Shown in pieces: positions 1-7,100 of a stretch of DNA of 9,453 bases (the stretch's first letter is position 1; every line of letters begins with the position of its first letter). The stretch is from Smithellaceae bacterium (GTDB lineage: Bacteria; Desulfobacterota; Syntrophia; Syntrophales; Smithellaceae): NCBI GenBank assembly GCA_028701435.1, contig JAQVQT010000066.1, forward strand, positions 1 to 9,453. Reading direction: 5' to 3'. Made by a program: the position numbers and the translations under genes. The notes beneath the pieces were generated by a model, which did not search any database, had not been told where the DNA came from, and saw only the letters and a list, made by a program, of their open reading frames with translations.

Positions 1-108
1 GTCTCCCATGCAGGCGGACCCCTCGGCAATTTTGATCGTCGATTGCGCGGCGTAAACCGGCACGGCCATCAAAATAAGTAAAGCCAGAAAAAATAATATC
101 TTACGCAT
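1..108 (-). CDS. N-terminus of an exported protein (partial)
   Basis: The first 36 codons of a minus-strand gene run off the left edge of the window. The start is secure: ATG at 108-106 follows a strong Shine-Dalgarno sequence (AAGGAGGTG on the coding strand, 120-112) at good spacing. The N-terminus begins MRKILFFL and is a typical Sec signal peptide: two basic residues, a long hydrophobic core, and a VYAA-type cleavage site near residues 19-22. The visible mature part (from about AQSTIKIAEGSACMGD) is too short to assign a family. It lies 154 bases downstream of the reverse transcriptase gene on the same strand. It has its own ribosome-binding site and an AT-rich upstream region, so it need not be part of the retroelement. 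Function unknown; the exported location is an inference from the signal peptide. Confidence 0.75.
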   Translation of the reverse strand, partial: MRKILFFLALLILMAVPVYAAQSTIKIAEGSACMGD

Positions 109-262
109 AAACACCTCCTTGATTTTGCGGATCGACAATATCACGATATAAAAGAAAATTAAAGGCTTCATCCGTTTAATGGGTGCTTTTATCTTTTCAC
201 CATCGAGTCATTAGAATGCAAGCTTTAAGCATCAATATCATTGGGACGATTGAATCCTTAAA
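109..262 (-). promoter_or_regulatory. AT-rich leader with hyphenated palindrome
   Basis: This intergenic stretch separates the reverse transcriptase stop from the exported-protein start. It is clearly more AT-rich than its neighbours. It holds a hyphenated palindrome, ATATC-GT-GATAT on the coding strand (149-138), about 20 bases before the Shine-Dalgarno sequence. This could be an operator or overlap a -10 region (TATATC). No convincing -35 box is visible at standard spacing, so the promoter call is weak. Confidence 0.25.
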
Positions 263-1318
263 CTATTTCACAAAGGGGTGTTCCTCCAGAACAAACCGTC
301 TCAAACCATACGTGTCGGCATGGGCGGCATGACCAAGCCAACTTTGGATGAAGGGACTTAGTTCTTTTAACGTTTTTTTTCCTGTTTTATAATCTTCCTG
401 AAGACGTTTCAGGCGGTGAATAAAACGATAAATATTGTCTTTTCGAAGGCGGCGGTGGGTGGAATAGACACGGTAACCCAGATGATCAACACCCTCCGAA
501 ATCGGCATAACGGTTGTTTTCCGCGGATGCAGCATCAGACGTTCATGGCAAAGAAAGTCGGCGATCTGTTCCCGGATGCTCCACAAACGCCGTTTGTTGT
601 CGTCGAAAACAGTCAGATCATCAACATAACGGATATATGCCCTGCAGTGCAGCCGTTCCTTGATGAAATGGTCGAGATCGTTCAGATAAATATTGGCAAA
701 AAACTGGCTGGTCAGGTTGCCGATGGGGATGCCTTTTCTTCTATGGAAAGGGGTGAATAAATCATCGCCCGGGAAATAGGTTGTCACTTCATCCTGCGCG
801 TTGCTTTTTGCGATAATGAGGTGTGTCAGCCACAAGGTGTCAGGACATTTGATTTTTCGCTCAATCTTCTCTCCAAGAATCTGATGGTCGATGGAAGGAA
901 AATACTTCTGAACGTCTGTTTTCAGGACGTATTTGTATTTCCCCGCATGTTGCGTAAAGCGGTTCACTGCTGCGTGGGTGCCCTTTCCGGCGCGGCAGGC
1001 ATAAGAATCATGAATGAACGATCTTTCAAAAATCGGCTCGATGACATTGCAGAGCGCGTGATGAACGACGCGGTCGCGATAAGGCGCTGCGCTGATTCTG
1101 CGCGTTTTACGATCATAGATGGTAAATTCCCGATACGGTCCCGGCGAATAGCGCTTGTCCGCCAATTCCGTCTGCAAGGAAAGGAGTTCTTCCTCAATAT
1201 TTCTTTCAAATGCGGCGCAACTGATTTTCGTGCGTTTACCCTTCCGGGCGCTACGGCTGGCCCAATAAAGATTGTCAAACGAGATCAGTTGTCCGTATAA
1301 TTGTCCGTATTTTTTCAT
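263..1318 (-). CDS. DGR reverse transcriptase
   Basis: This 351-residue RNA-directed DNA polymerase would copy the TR RNA into mutagenized cDNA. Visible features are: a DGR-like N-terminus (YGQLYGQL...NLYWASRSARKGKR, about 4-29); the fingers/palm segment RDRVVHHALCNVIEPIF (81-97) followed by FIHDSYACRAGKGTHAA (101-117); the first catalytic Asp in KTDVQKYFPSID (D135); the motif GIPIGNLTSQFFANIYLNDLD (196-216); and the YVDD active site (231-234, catalytic D233 and D234). A thumb-like end follows, including SWLGHAAHADTYGLRR (326-341). The IGxxxSQ form is characteristic of DGR RTs and separates them from group II intron and retron RTs. No maturase X domain or endonuclease domain follows. Length is normal for the family. 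The ATG at 1318 has no clear Shine-Dalgarno sequence. A 10-bp direct repeat (1289-1298 and 1301-1310) encodes the duplicated YGQL near the N-terminus. Confidence 0.96.
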   Translation of the reverse strand: MKKYGQLYGQLISFDNLYWASRSARKGKRTKISCAAFERNIEEELLSLQTELADKRYSPGPYREFTIYDRKTRRISAAPYRDRVVHHALCNVIEPIFERSFIHDSYACRAGKGTHAAVNRFTQHAGKYKYVLKTDVQKYFPSIDHQILGEKIERKIKCPDTLWLTHLIIAKSNAQDEVTTYFPGDDLFTPFHRRKGIPIGNLTSQFFANIYLNDLDHFIKERLHCRAYIRYVDDLTVFDDNKRRLWSIREQIADFLCHERLMLHPRKTTVMPISEGVDHLGYRVYSTHRRLRKDNIYRFIHRLKRLQEDYKTGKKTLKELSPFIQSWLGHAAHADTYGLRRFVLEEHPFVK

Positions 1319-1501
1319 GTATGGAAAAATTTTAATGTAGAAAAATGGACAGACGGATTCTTCGCCGGCGGGCTACCAAAACCGTCCGTCCTCTTTTATA
1401 TTCGTCCGGCGATATAGCCGGCGCAGGACAGAGGGTCCATAGATTAAGATCTGCACTATCCGTCTTTCCTTGAAAAGGCGGCATCTTGGCATTCGCCTTA
1501 G
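1319..1501 (-). ncRNA. Structured TR-RT spacer of the DGR RNA
   Basis: This 183-base non-coding stretch lies between the TR and the RT start, where Bordetella-type DGRs carry an RNA segment that binds RT-Avd and primes cDNA synthesis. In minus-strand RNA, GGACGGACGG (1391-1382) pairs with CCGUCUGUCC (1356-1347) over 10 bp with one G-U wobble and a 25-base loop. In plus-strand RNA that wobble would be an A-C mismatch, so the fold favours the minus-strand transcript. A second GC hairpin, CCGGC-TATATC-GCCGG (1421-1406), lies between it and the TR. No promoter is evident, and no open frame here looks real. The role in priming is inferred from position and known DGRs. Confidence 0.55.
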
Positions 1502-1627
1502 TCTTGGGGCCGGAAGCACCAGCCGAAAACCGTTGTTGCTGTTTCGGTTTGTCGGTTTGTTCCTGTTCCGGTTCGCCGCGCGGACGTTCCTCGGTTTGTT
1601 GTTCCAGGAGCCGCCGCGAAGGACGTT
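1502..1627 (-). repeat. DGR template repeat (TR)
   Basis: This is the invariant donor copy. It aligns gap-free with 2142-2267 at an offset of 640. All 17 mismatches inside 1502-1626 are at T on the plus strand, i.e. A on the coding strand (8 A-to-T, 7 A-to-G, 2 A-to-C in VR). Position 1627 is an eighteenth adenine mismatch at the edge; beyond it and before 1502 similarity ends. Read in the VR frame, the TR is open and rich in AAC codons (10 in the core plus one at the edge) with AAA and AGG. This is the usual DGR design, because mutating the first two bases of AAC reaches many residues but never a stop. The last 32 coding-strand bases (1533-1502), GC-rich in their 3' half, are identical to VR and probably match the initiation-of-mutagenic-homing region. 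The TR starts 31 bases past the avd-like stop. Confidence 0.96.
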
Positions 1628-1658
1628 GGCCCGCTGCCCTAAATGTAAAGCGCTGCTT

Positions 1659-2045
1659 CTATTCCGGCTCCGCTTTGCATTTCTTCATCCAGCCGCCGAG
1701 CATTCTGCCGATTTCCACAATGGCGGCGGCTGCGTATTCATACTGCCTCAAACTGAACAGTCCCATATCCTTGCTCAGGCGAATGTAATGTTTAAGGCGC
1801 TCCAGTACCATATCTGCGTTTGCCAAGCAGTCGTTCCGATCTCCCGTCTTTTTGGCGGCAGCCAGCAAGCTGTCATAAAAATCCAGCATCGCATCTTCGA
1901 TGCGCTTCGCCATGACAAAGCGCTGGCTTTTGGGAAACTTCTGCGTGTGAGCTAGAATCCAAATCGTAAAATCGTAAGTCTTTATAAATAATGGTGATTC
2001 TTTGATACACCGTCTCCTTGAAACTTCGCATGCGGACCACTTCAT
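1659..2045 (-). CDS. avd: Avd-like DGR accessory protein
   Basis: This is a small, helix-rich, basic protein between VR and TR, the standard place for the accessory variability determinant. Avd is a pentameric four-helix-bundle protein that binds the RT and template RNA and is needed for mutagenic homing. The recognizable part starts at KESPLFIKTYDFTIWIL and runs through KFPKSQRFVMAKRIEDAMLD, DMVLERLKHYIRLSKDMG and EIGRMLGGWMKK to the end. This closely resembles the avd/S23-like family; the EIGRxLGxW ending is typical. The start is uncertain. The ATG at 2045 gives 128 residues but lacks a Shine-Dalgarno sequence, and its first 13 residues do not look like the family. A perfect AAGGAG (2019-2014) lies 7 bases before an in-frame ATC (2006-2004) exactly where homologues usually begin (MKESPLF-type). 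Initiation at ATC would give 115 residues. The TTG at 2063 is a further option. Confidence 0.88.
   Translation of the reverse strand: MKWSACEVSRRRCIKESPLFIKTYDFTIWILAHTQKFPKSQRFVMAKRIEDAMLDFYDSLLAAAKKTGDRNDCLANADMVLERLKHYIRLSKDMGLFSLRQYEYAAAAIVEIGRMLGGWMKKCKAEPE
2014..2019 (-). promoter_or_regulatory. Ribosome-binding site inside the avd-like frame
   Basis: The coding strand reads AAGGAG here, 7 bases before an in-frame ATC codon (2006-2004). No ATG, GTG or TTG in the avd frame is placed to use it: the nearby GTG (2010-2008) is out of frame, and the upstream ATG precedes this site. It suggests that translation begins at the ATC, or that an original ATG was altered to ATC. Confidence 0.45.
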
Positions 2046-2067
2046 GCAACCGGTTGAATGCAAACGT

Positions 2068-2100
2068 AAAAAAAGCAGCGGATGGGGGCATCGCCCCCAT
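2068..2100 (-). terminator. GC-rich hairpin downstream of VR
   Basis: On the coding strand, ATGGGGGC-GAT-GCCCCCAT forms a perfect 8-bp stem with a 3-base loop (2100-2082). It starts 38 bases past the target stop codon. Seven T residues follow (2074-2068) after a 7-base gap, so it could act as a weak intrinsic terminator. Known DGRs carry a short GC-rich hairpin or cruciform just past VR that aids target recognition during homing, and stem size and place fit that role. Both roles are inferred; the gap before the T tract makes the DGR role at least as likely as termination. Confidence 0.6.
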
Positions 2101-2138
2101 ACCCCCTTGTAGAAAACAGAAAACCAGAACTCAGAAAA

Positions 2139-3842
2139 CTATCTTGGGGCCGGAAGCACCAGCCGAAAACCGTAGATGCTGTAGCGGTTCGTCGGTCTGC
2201 CCCTGTCCCGGAACGCCGCGCGGACGTACCCCGGTGCGTTGAACCAGGAGCCGCCGCGAAGGACGTGATACTGACCAGAATCCGGACCACCGGGATTGTT
2301 CCTGCCGCTGGCGGAATAATATTTATCACCGTACCAATCCTGGCACCACTCCCAAACATTGCCCATCATGTCATGCAAATCAAACGAGTTGGCACGAAAC
2401 CTTCCCACCGGAGAGGCAAAGGCAAATCCGTCGCTGCACTCATGTTTATCGTTCCACTGGCTTCCATTGGGCAATTTTGTCAGATCGGCGACGTTGGCAA
2501 ATGTGCAGGCGTTGTCTTTATCGTTGCCCCAGTAATTACGGTCCTGCGTACCGCCGCGCGCCGCATACTCCCATTCCGCCTCTGTCGGCAGACGATATCG
2601 TTTGCCGCTCTTTGTTGAAGCCCATTGCGCATAGGCTGCCGCATCGCTCCAACTGATGCAGGCCACCGGATGATCGTCGCGGTTGTCCTGATACTTGTTG
2701 GGATTCCGCCAATTTGCCCAACTCCGCCAATTCCAAGCTTTTTCCTTGTCGTTCAAGTCTAACGCCCAACAACCTGAAACGCCGCCCGCGTTTTTTTCCG
2801 CATCCGTCCGGTAGCCCGTGGCGTCCACGAACCGGCGAAATTGTTCGACCGTCGTTTCATGCTTCCCCATGTAAAAATCATCCACGCAGGCTTCATGAAC
2901 CGGCTTTTCGTCACCCTCTCCATCTCCGAATGTATCCCCCATCGGATAGCAGCCACCCTTGACAAAGATCATCTCCATGCCGGTGGCGGGATCTTTGAAG
3001 GCATCTCCTCGTGACGGTTCGGGCGCGGGCGGCCGGGCCATGGCATACTCGGTCCTGTCGGGGACAGTCGACTCAGTTACCTCCCTTTTGCCGGGCCGGA
3101 AATAGAAATGCCCGACCAGCGAAGACGTTTCCCAAGGTAGCTGCCCGGTTTCCTTTAACACTTGTTTTCGGACCTCCATGAAAACATCATTGATAGGCAG
3201 GCCGGGTTTTACGATGTTGGAAAGAAGGGCTTTCGTGTAAGGGCTGTTGCGCCCTTCTCCGTCATGGGCGATCTGGTTGGCCCCCGTGGAATAGGAAATG
3301 AAAGTACCCATCGGAGCGGAGCTAATGATTTCAAGGCCTCTTTTGGCGCTTCGGAAGGAACGACCGAAGGGATTGTCGCGACAGGCATCCAAAAGGACGA
3401 TGTTCATGCCGTTTTGGGCATGTTCCATTTCCGCCAGAATCATATCGGCGTTGACGGCCTGAAACTTGACGTCCGATGGCTTGTCCACGCGGGCGCCGAC
3501 CGGAATGAGATAGTTGACGCCGTCGATTTGCATCCCGTGGCCGGCATAGTAGAAAAGGCCCACGCCTCGGTTTCTCCTGAGCTTGCCGCCGAACTCCCGA
3601 ATGGCATTTTCCATGGTCTGATGATTGGCATTGCGGTGCAGGGTGACGTTGAAGCCCAGGCTTCTGAGCGCAGCCGCCATATCCGCCGCGTCGTTGACGG
3701 GGTTCTTCAAGGGACCGGAGCTGTAAGCGCTGTTACCAATGACCAAAGCGGTGCGCTGCTGCGTAGCTGCGATGGATGAAAACGGGCAAAGTAAGAAAAG
3801 GATCAGCGGAATAAGGAAAAATCTTGCGGGCATGGATTGCAT
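2139..3842 (-). CDS. Secreted caspase-FGE-fold DGR target protein
   Basis: This 567-residue protein is the DGR target. A signal peptide occupies about 1-26 (hydrophobic FFLIPLILFLL). A caspase-like peptidase C14 domain follows at about 29-248: TALVIGNSAY at the first strand, catalytic His102 in YYAGHG, and catalytic Cys154 in LLDACRDNP. After a Pro-rich linker (about 255-282) comes an FGE-sulfatase/C-type-lectin-like domain to the end, with MEMIFVKGG, RLPTEAEWEYAARGG, MMGNVWEWCQDWYG and VLRGGSW. The VR covers residues 526-567. Positions 534, 536, 538, 539, 544, 546, 548, 549, 554, 556 and 557 differ from the TR-encoded residue. Ungapped alignment to human FGE puts Asn535 and Val540 where its two active-site Cys lie, so this domain probably binds ligands rather than making formylglycine. 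The ATG at 3842 is 7 bases past GGGAGG. Likely role: protease output controlled by a diversified sensor; substrate and ligand unknown. Confidence 0.95.
   Translation of the reverse strand: MQSMPARFFLIPLILFLLCPFSSIAATQQRTALVIGNSAYSSGPLKNPVNDAADMAAALRSLGFNVTLHRNANHQTMENAIREFGGKLRRNRGVGLFYYAGHGMQIDGVNYLIPVGARVDKPSDVKFQAVNADMILAEMEHAQNGMNIVLLDACRDNPFGRSFRSAKRGLEIISSAPMGTFISYSTGANQIAHDGEGRNSPYTKALLSNIVKPGLPINDVFMEVRKQVLKETGQLPWETSSLVGHFYFRPGKREVTESTVPDRTEYAMARPPAPEPSRGDAFKDPATGMEMIFVKGGCYPMGDTFGDGEGDEKPVHEACVDDFYMGKHETTVEQFRRFVDATGYRTDAEKNAGGVSGCWALDLNDKEKAWNWRSWANWRNPNKYQDNRDDHPVACISWSDAAAYAQWASTKSGKRYRLPTEAEWEYAARGGTQDRNYWGNDKDNACTFANVADLTKLPNGSQWNDKHECSDGFAFASPVGRFRANSFDLHDMMGNVWEWCQDWYGDKYYSASGRNNPGGPDSGQYHVLRGGSWFNAPGYVRAAFRDRGRPTNRYSIYGFRLVLPAPR
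2142..2267 (-). repeat. DGR variable region (VR)
   Basis: This is the mutable recipient copy of the TR, forming the last 42 codons of the target gene and ending directly before its TAG stop (2141-2139). Relative to TR it carries A-to-N changes only. Codon effects include AAC to TTC, TAC, GAC, GGC and ATC, AAA to GCA and AGA, and AGG to GGG: 11 amino-acid changes in the core, two silent changes (ACA to ACG, CGA to CGC), plus AAC to CAC at the edge. Two template AAC codons (535 and 552) are unchanged. The gained residues are mostly aromatic, Gly or Asp, as is common in DGR binding surfaces. The 32 bases nearest the stop match TR exactly and probably serve as the homing initiation site. Confidence 0.96.
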
Positions 3843-3873
3843 GAAAAACCCTCCCAGATAAGAAATTGAAGGC

Positions 3874-3902
3874 TATATACTTCGGCTGTCGCAAAAAAAC
3901 AA
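3874..3902 (-). promoter_or_regulatory. Candidate promoter of the DGR target gene
   Basis: On the coding strand a -35-like TTGTTT (3902-3897) and a -10-like TATATA (3879-3874) are separated by 17 bases, with the start codon 31 bases past the -10. The match to sigma-70 consensus is modest (3/6 and 4/6). Spacing and place are right and no other candidate is better. It may drive the whole DGR, unless the post-VR hairpin stops transcription. Confidence 0.35.
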
Positions 3903-3920
3903 TGAAAAATCCCGTAAGGA

Positions 3921-4010
3921 AAGGTTTGAAACTATTTCCTGCAACCATTCACCATCTGACATAGCGGGTTTAAAAACCCGCCCTACATTTGCTCAATCTA
4001 TGGCCCGTGG
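3921..4010. repeat. 90-bp intergenic repeat, copy A
   Basis: This block matches 8297-8386 at 88 of 90 bases in the same orientation. It contains a perfect hairpin, gcgggttt-aa-aaacccgc (3964-3981). Both copies lie downstream of a caspase-type gene, suggesting that the flank was duplicated together with the gene end. It may also be a dispersed genomic repeat; the window shows only two copies. Confidence 0.85.
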
Positions 4011-4017
4011 CTTGCGA

Positions 4018-4079
4018 GGAATGGTCTTGCCACCCGCAAGGGTGATCGCGACCACCCATGCGGGTGGCAAGACCGTTCC
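4018..4079. repeat. Long inverted repeat past the WD40-caspase gene
   Basis: The arms 4023-4038 and 4059-4074 are a perfect 16-bp inverted repeat (ggtcttgccacccgca and its complement). They extend to about 21 bp with one mismatch (4018-4038 with 4059-4079), around a 20-base loop. It lies 54 bases past the WD40-caspase stop. There is no T tract, so it is not a textbook terminator, but it could stabilize or stop transcripts. Its arm sequence recurs in shorter form at 8395-8433. Confidence 0.7.
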
Positions 4080-4099
4080 CTACAACCACTAACTCAAAA

Positions 4100-4119
4100 G
4101 GAACGGTCACGACCGTTCC
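4100..4119. repeat. Short palindrome past the WD40-caspase gene
   Basis: The sequence ggaacggtc-ac-gaccgttcc is a perfect 9-bp inverted repeat with a 2-base centre. It begins 13 bases past the stop codon. It shares the gaccgttccctacaa tail with the neighbouring inverted repeat and with the region past the 8448 gene, so it belongs to the same local repeat family. Confidence 0.65.
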
Positions 4120-4132
4120 CTACAATCATCCA

Positions 4133-7100
4133 CTACTTCACTTTCCCGATGGGAAAAGCCTGGCCGCTGATGGAGATGGTGGGATACTGCGCGCGCTTGA
4201 ACACCTTCTCCGCCAGGATGGGTACTTCATTATCCACATAATCCGCAAGCTCCGTGGTTCTGATATATCCGGTCCTGCCTTTATCCGCCTTGCCTTTCAA
4301 TCCTTCAGTCAAAACATAGGTGAACAAGCCATGACCCTGATAGCCTTCCAGCGCTTCCTGCAGTGACGTGGACGCCGACAGAATCGTCGATCCCACGGCC
4401 CGGCTTAAAATCTTCAGCGCCGTATCCTCGCTCATGCCGCGGGTGAGCATCGCCACCTGAATAGCTTCACCCAATGCGCCCGCATTGCAGGTATCGATGA
4501 TAATCAGCTTCTTCGTCGCCGGAATATTGGCCAGCGCCTCTTTGAGCGTATGCTGCGAGATGGCATCGGTCTTGAGCTTTTCGGTCCGGAGCGATCCCAC
4601 ATTGGAGGTAATCAGAAAATATTCTCCTTCATCCACCGTGCCGTGGCTCGCGATGTAAAACACAAACAGGTCGTCGGGTCTGAGCGCCTTAAACGACTGG
4701 ATTTCCCGGATGATCGCCTCACTGGTGGTGGCTTCACGGGTGACGAGTTTTTTAATATGAACCTTCTCAAACAATCCCTCCGCGGCCTGTTTCAGCGTTT
4801 TCGCAAAAAGCTCGGCGTCCGCCACGGGATAATTCAATTTCAATTTTGGATTTTTGAATTCATTAATCCCGATCACCAGCGCGGTAAGCGACGGCTTGGC
4901 AGCCGAGGCAAACGTCGCGGTCACTTCATAAACGGCATCATTGCTCTGCATGCTGTTGTCGCCGTTGAAAGCCACCGCCCGGATGACATTCCTTCCCTGC
5001 GCCAGTTTCAGGGTATAGTTTTTCAGAATCGCTTTGCCGTCTTTGGAAACAAGCTTGACAGCCCGGCTGTCCATCACCACAGCGGTTCCATTCAGATACA
5101 GACGGATATCCCCGACACCACCGCCCTTTTCCGTCAGTTGGAGTCGTATGGTGACGTCATCCGTGCCGACCTGCGAAGGTGTATCCACAATCTTCACGGA
5201 AGGCGGTTCTTTTACATCGGCCAGCGTTCGGAAATCCTGAAGCGACCCGCCGGAAAGCGCGATCTTTACCAGATCCGGCCGGAAAAACGACTCGCGGTAA
5301 TTCTCAATCCCATAGACATTGTCGCCTATACGGACGTTCAGATGCTTGTCGCCACCCGCAGAGGCATTGTAGTACCCCTCCGGCGTGATAACGATCCATT
5401 CGCCGTCTTTAAAGCGCACAAACTGGACTGTTTCCTTGCCGGTTGAGATGTTCCACAGGCGGGTAGTGCCATCTTTGCTTGCCGAAAGGATATGCTTCCT
5501 GTCTCCAGAGAAAGCCAGGGATTTAATCTCGTCCGTATGCCCCTTCAGTGTTTTTATCTCGCCGCCCTGACGGAGATTCCATAATTTCACGGTGCCGATC
5601 CAGTCGCCGGAAACGACGAACTTTCCATCGCCGGAAAGCGCCAGAGAAGTGATAAAGCTGGGATGACCCGGAAAGGATCTTACTTCCCGGCCCGAGGTCA
5701 GATCCCAGATTCCGAGGATGCCCTGATTGCCGCCTTCGGCCGTAACGATCTGTCTTGAGTCGGCGGTAAAAGCCACCTGGTTAAAGCCTTCCCTTTTTTG
5801 ATTCGCCCGCAGTCTGATGGATTGTTTTCCCGTGGCCGTATTCCAGATGCCCAGGACTCCTCTTTCGTCATCCAGTGAGTAAGAGGCGGCGGCGATCAGG
5901 CTGCCATCTGGTGAAAAAGCCACATATCCGCTGGACGACGACAAACTTAAATGATCGGGAAAGTTTTCGAGGGCGATCGCCCGGCGATTCCGGACATCGA
6001 CAAGACGGATGCTTCCCCCGTCCTTGTCCGCCATAAGCGCGTAGCGTCCGTCGGGAGAAAAAGTAACGGCCTGTTGCGGGCTGTCGTAGGCTGTCGGATA
6101 GCGATCGGCGGCGTCGCTGATGATCGCCCGATCTGTTCGGCTATCGATGACCTGATAGCCCTTGTCGATGATTTTGAAGAAGCGCCGATTGCCCCATTCG
6201 TTTTGCCCTTTGGTCCACCAGTTGTCGAATGGCTCGATTGTCCGGCGGCCGGTCAAACGGCCCTGGCGGCGGTCAAACACCGCGAGCTCCTCATTCCCGG
6301 CGATTTTGACTTGCTCCTGGTCCGCCGAAAAGAAAGCCAGATTGATCCCCTGGACATCTCCGCCGAAGCTTCTGATTTTTCTGTGCCGGGCGGCATCCCA
6401 GAGGGAAACCTTATCGGTTGCGGAAACGGCGATCAATCGGCCGTCCGGTGAAAAACGCACCGCGGCATCGTCAAGTTTATGATCATCCGTCAAACTGGCT
6501 TCCACCTGTCCCGTAACCATATTCCAGAGAATCATGACCGGAGGGAAGGAGGAAACGGCAACAAAGTACCGCCCATCGGGAGAAAAGGCGATCGTGCCGT
6601 TCGTTTTCATATTGCCTGCCGGAAAGCCGCTAAGCGCCTTTGCCAGTTTCCCGCTCGCGACATTCCAGAAGAAAATATTTCTGTCCTCGCTGATGGACGC
6701 CACCAACTGACCGTCGGGAGAGAACGCGACCTTGCTGACCCCTTCGGTATGCCCGGCAAAGCGGTGTATTTCCTTTCCCGAATTTACCTCCCAGAGTCTG
6801 ACGGTGTTATCCTTTTTACCCTTGTTCAGATTGGGCGTCTCGCTTCCCGATGCCAGATATTTCCCGTCCGGTGAAAAGGCGATCGTGTGAATGCTGGAGG
6901 TATGACCTTTGAAGATCATCAACTCGCGCCCGGTTTTGAGATCCAGGAGCTGAATGTTGCGGAAAGTAAGATCTCCGCCGGGGACCTTTTCGTTTTGGCC
7001 GCCCACCACGGCAAGAGACATCCCGTCGGGAGAAAAAGCAGCCGCGATTGCGAGGAGCGGCTTCCCCTTTTTGCTAAGCCTCCTGATCTCCCGACCGGTC

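Larger units (their letters stand above)
263..3842 (-). other. Diversity-generating retroelement cassette
   Basis: These parts form a complete DGR in the usual order on one strand: target gene with VR at its 3' end, post-VR hairpin, avd-like gene, TR, spacer, reverse transcriptase. In known DGRs, TR RNA is copied by the RT with Avd into cDNA, with errors at template adenines. The cDNA replaces VR, so the target's C-terminus is rewritten while TR stays intact. Here the RT has the DGR-type IGNLTSQ motif in place of the QGxxxSP of other RTs. TR and VR are 640 bases apart, gap-free over ~126 bases, and differ only at template-strand adenines. No phage structural genes, transposase or integrase are visible in the window, so the element looks chromosomal. 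Only one VR is visible; a second target elsewhere in the genome cannot be excluded. Confidence 0.95.

Noticed and set aside
821..1300. Plus-strand open frames opposite the RT (also 416-760)
   Set aside because: They are antisense to a well-supported RT with intact motifs, have no family features, and lack convincing starts.
263..1318. RT as a group II intron maturase or retron RT
   Set aside because: It has the IGNLTSQ motif and no maturase X or endonuclease domain. TR, VR and an avd-like gene are adjacent; no intron domain V-like structure or retron RNA is seen.
1470..1955. Plus-strand open frame across TR and the avd-like gene
   Set aside because: It is opposite the Avd family match and the TR; the Arg/Phe-rich composition is a shadow of AAC-rich TR and GC-rich code.
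2139..3842. FGE domain as an active sulfatase-modifying enzyme
   Set aside because: The two active-site Cys positions of FGE are Asn and Val here, and they fall in the diversified segment. Only the fold is supported.
4550..5446. 298-codon plus-strand open frame
   Set aside because: It lies opposite the caspase and linker part of the WD40-caspase gene, whose motifs are clear; no recognizable protein features.
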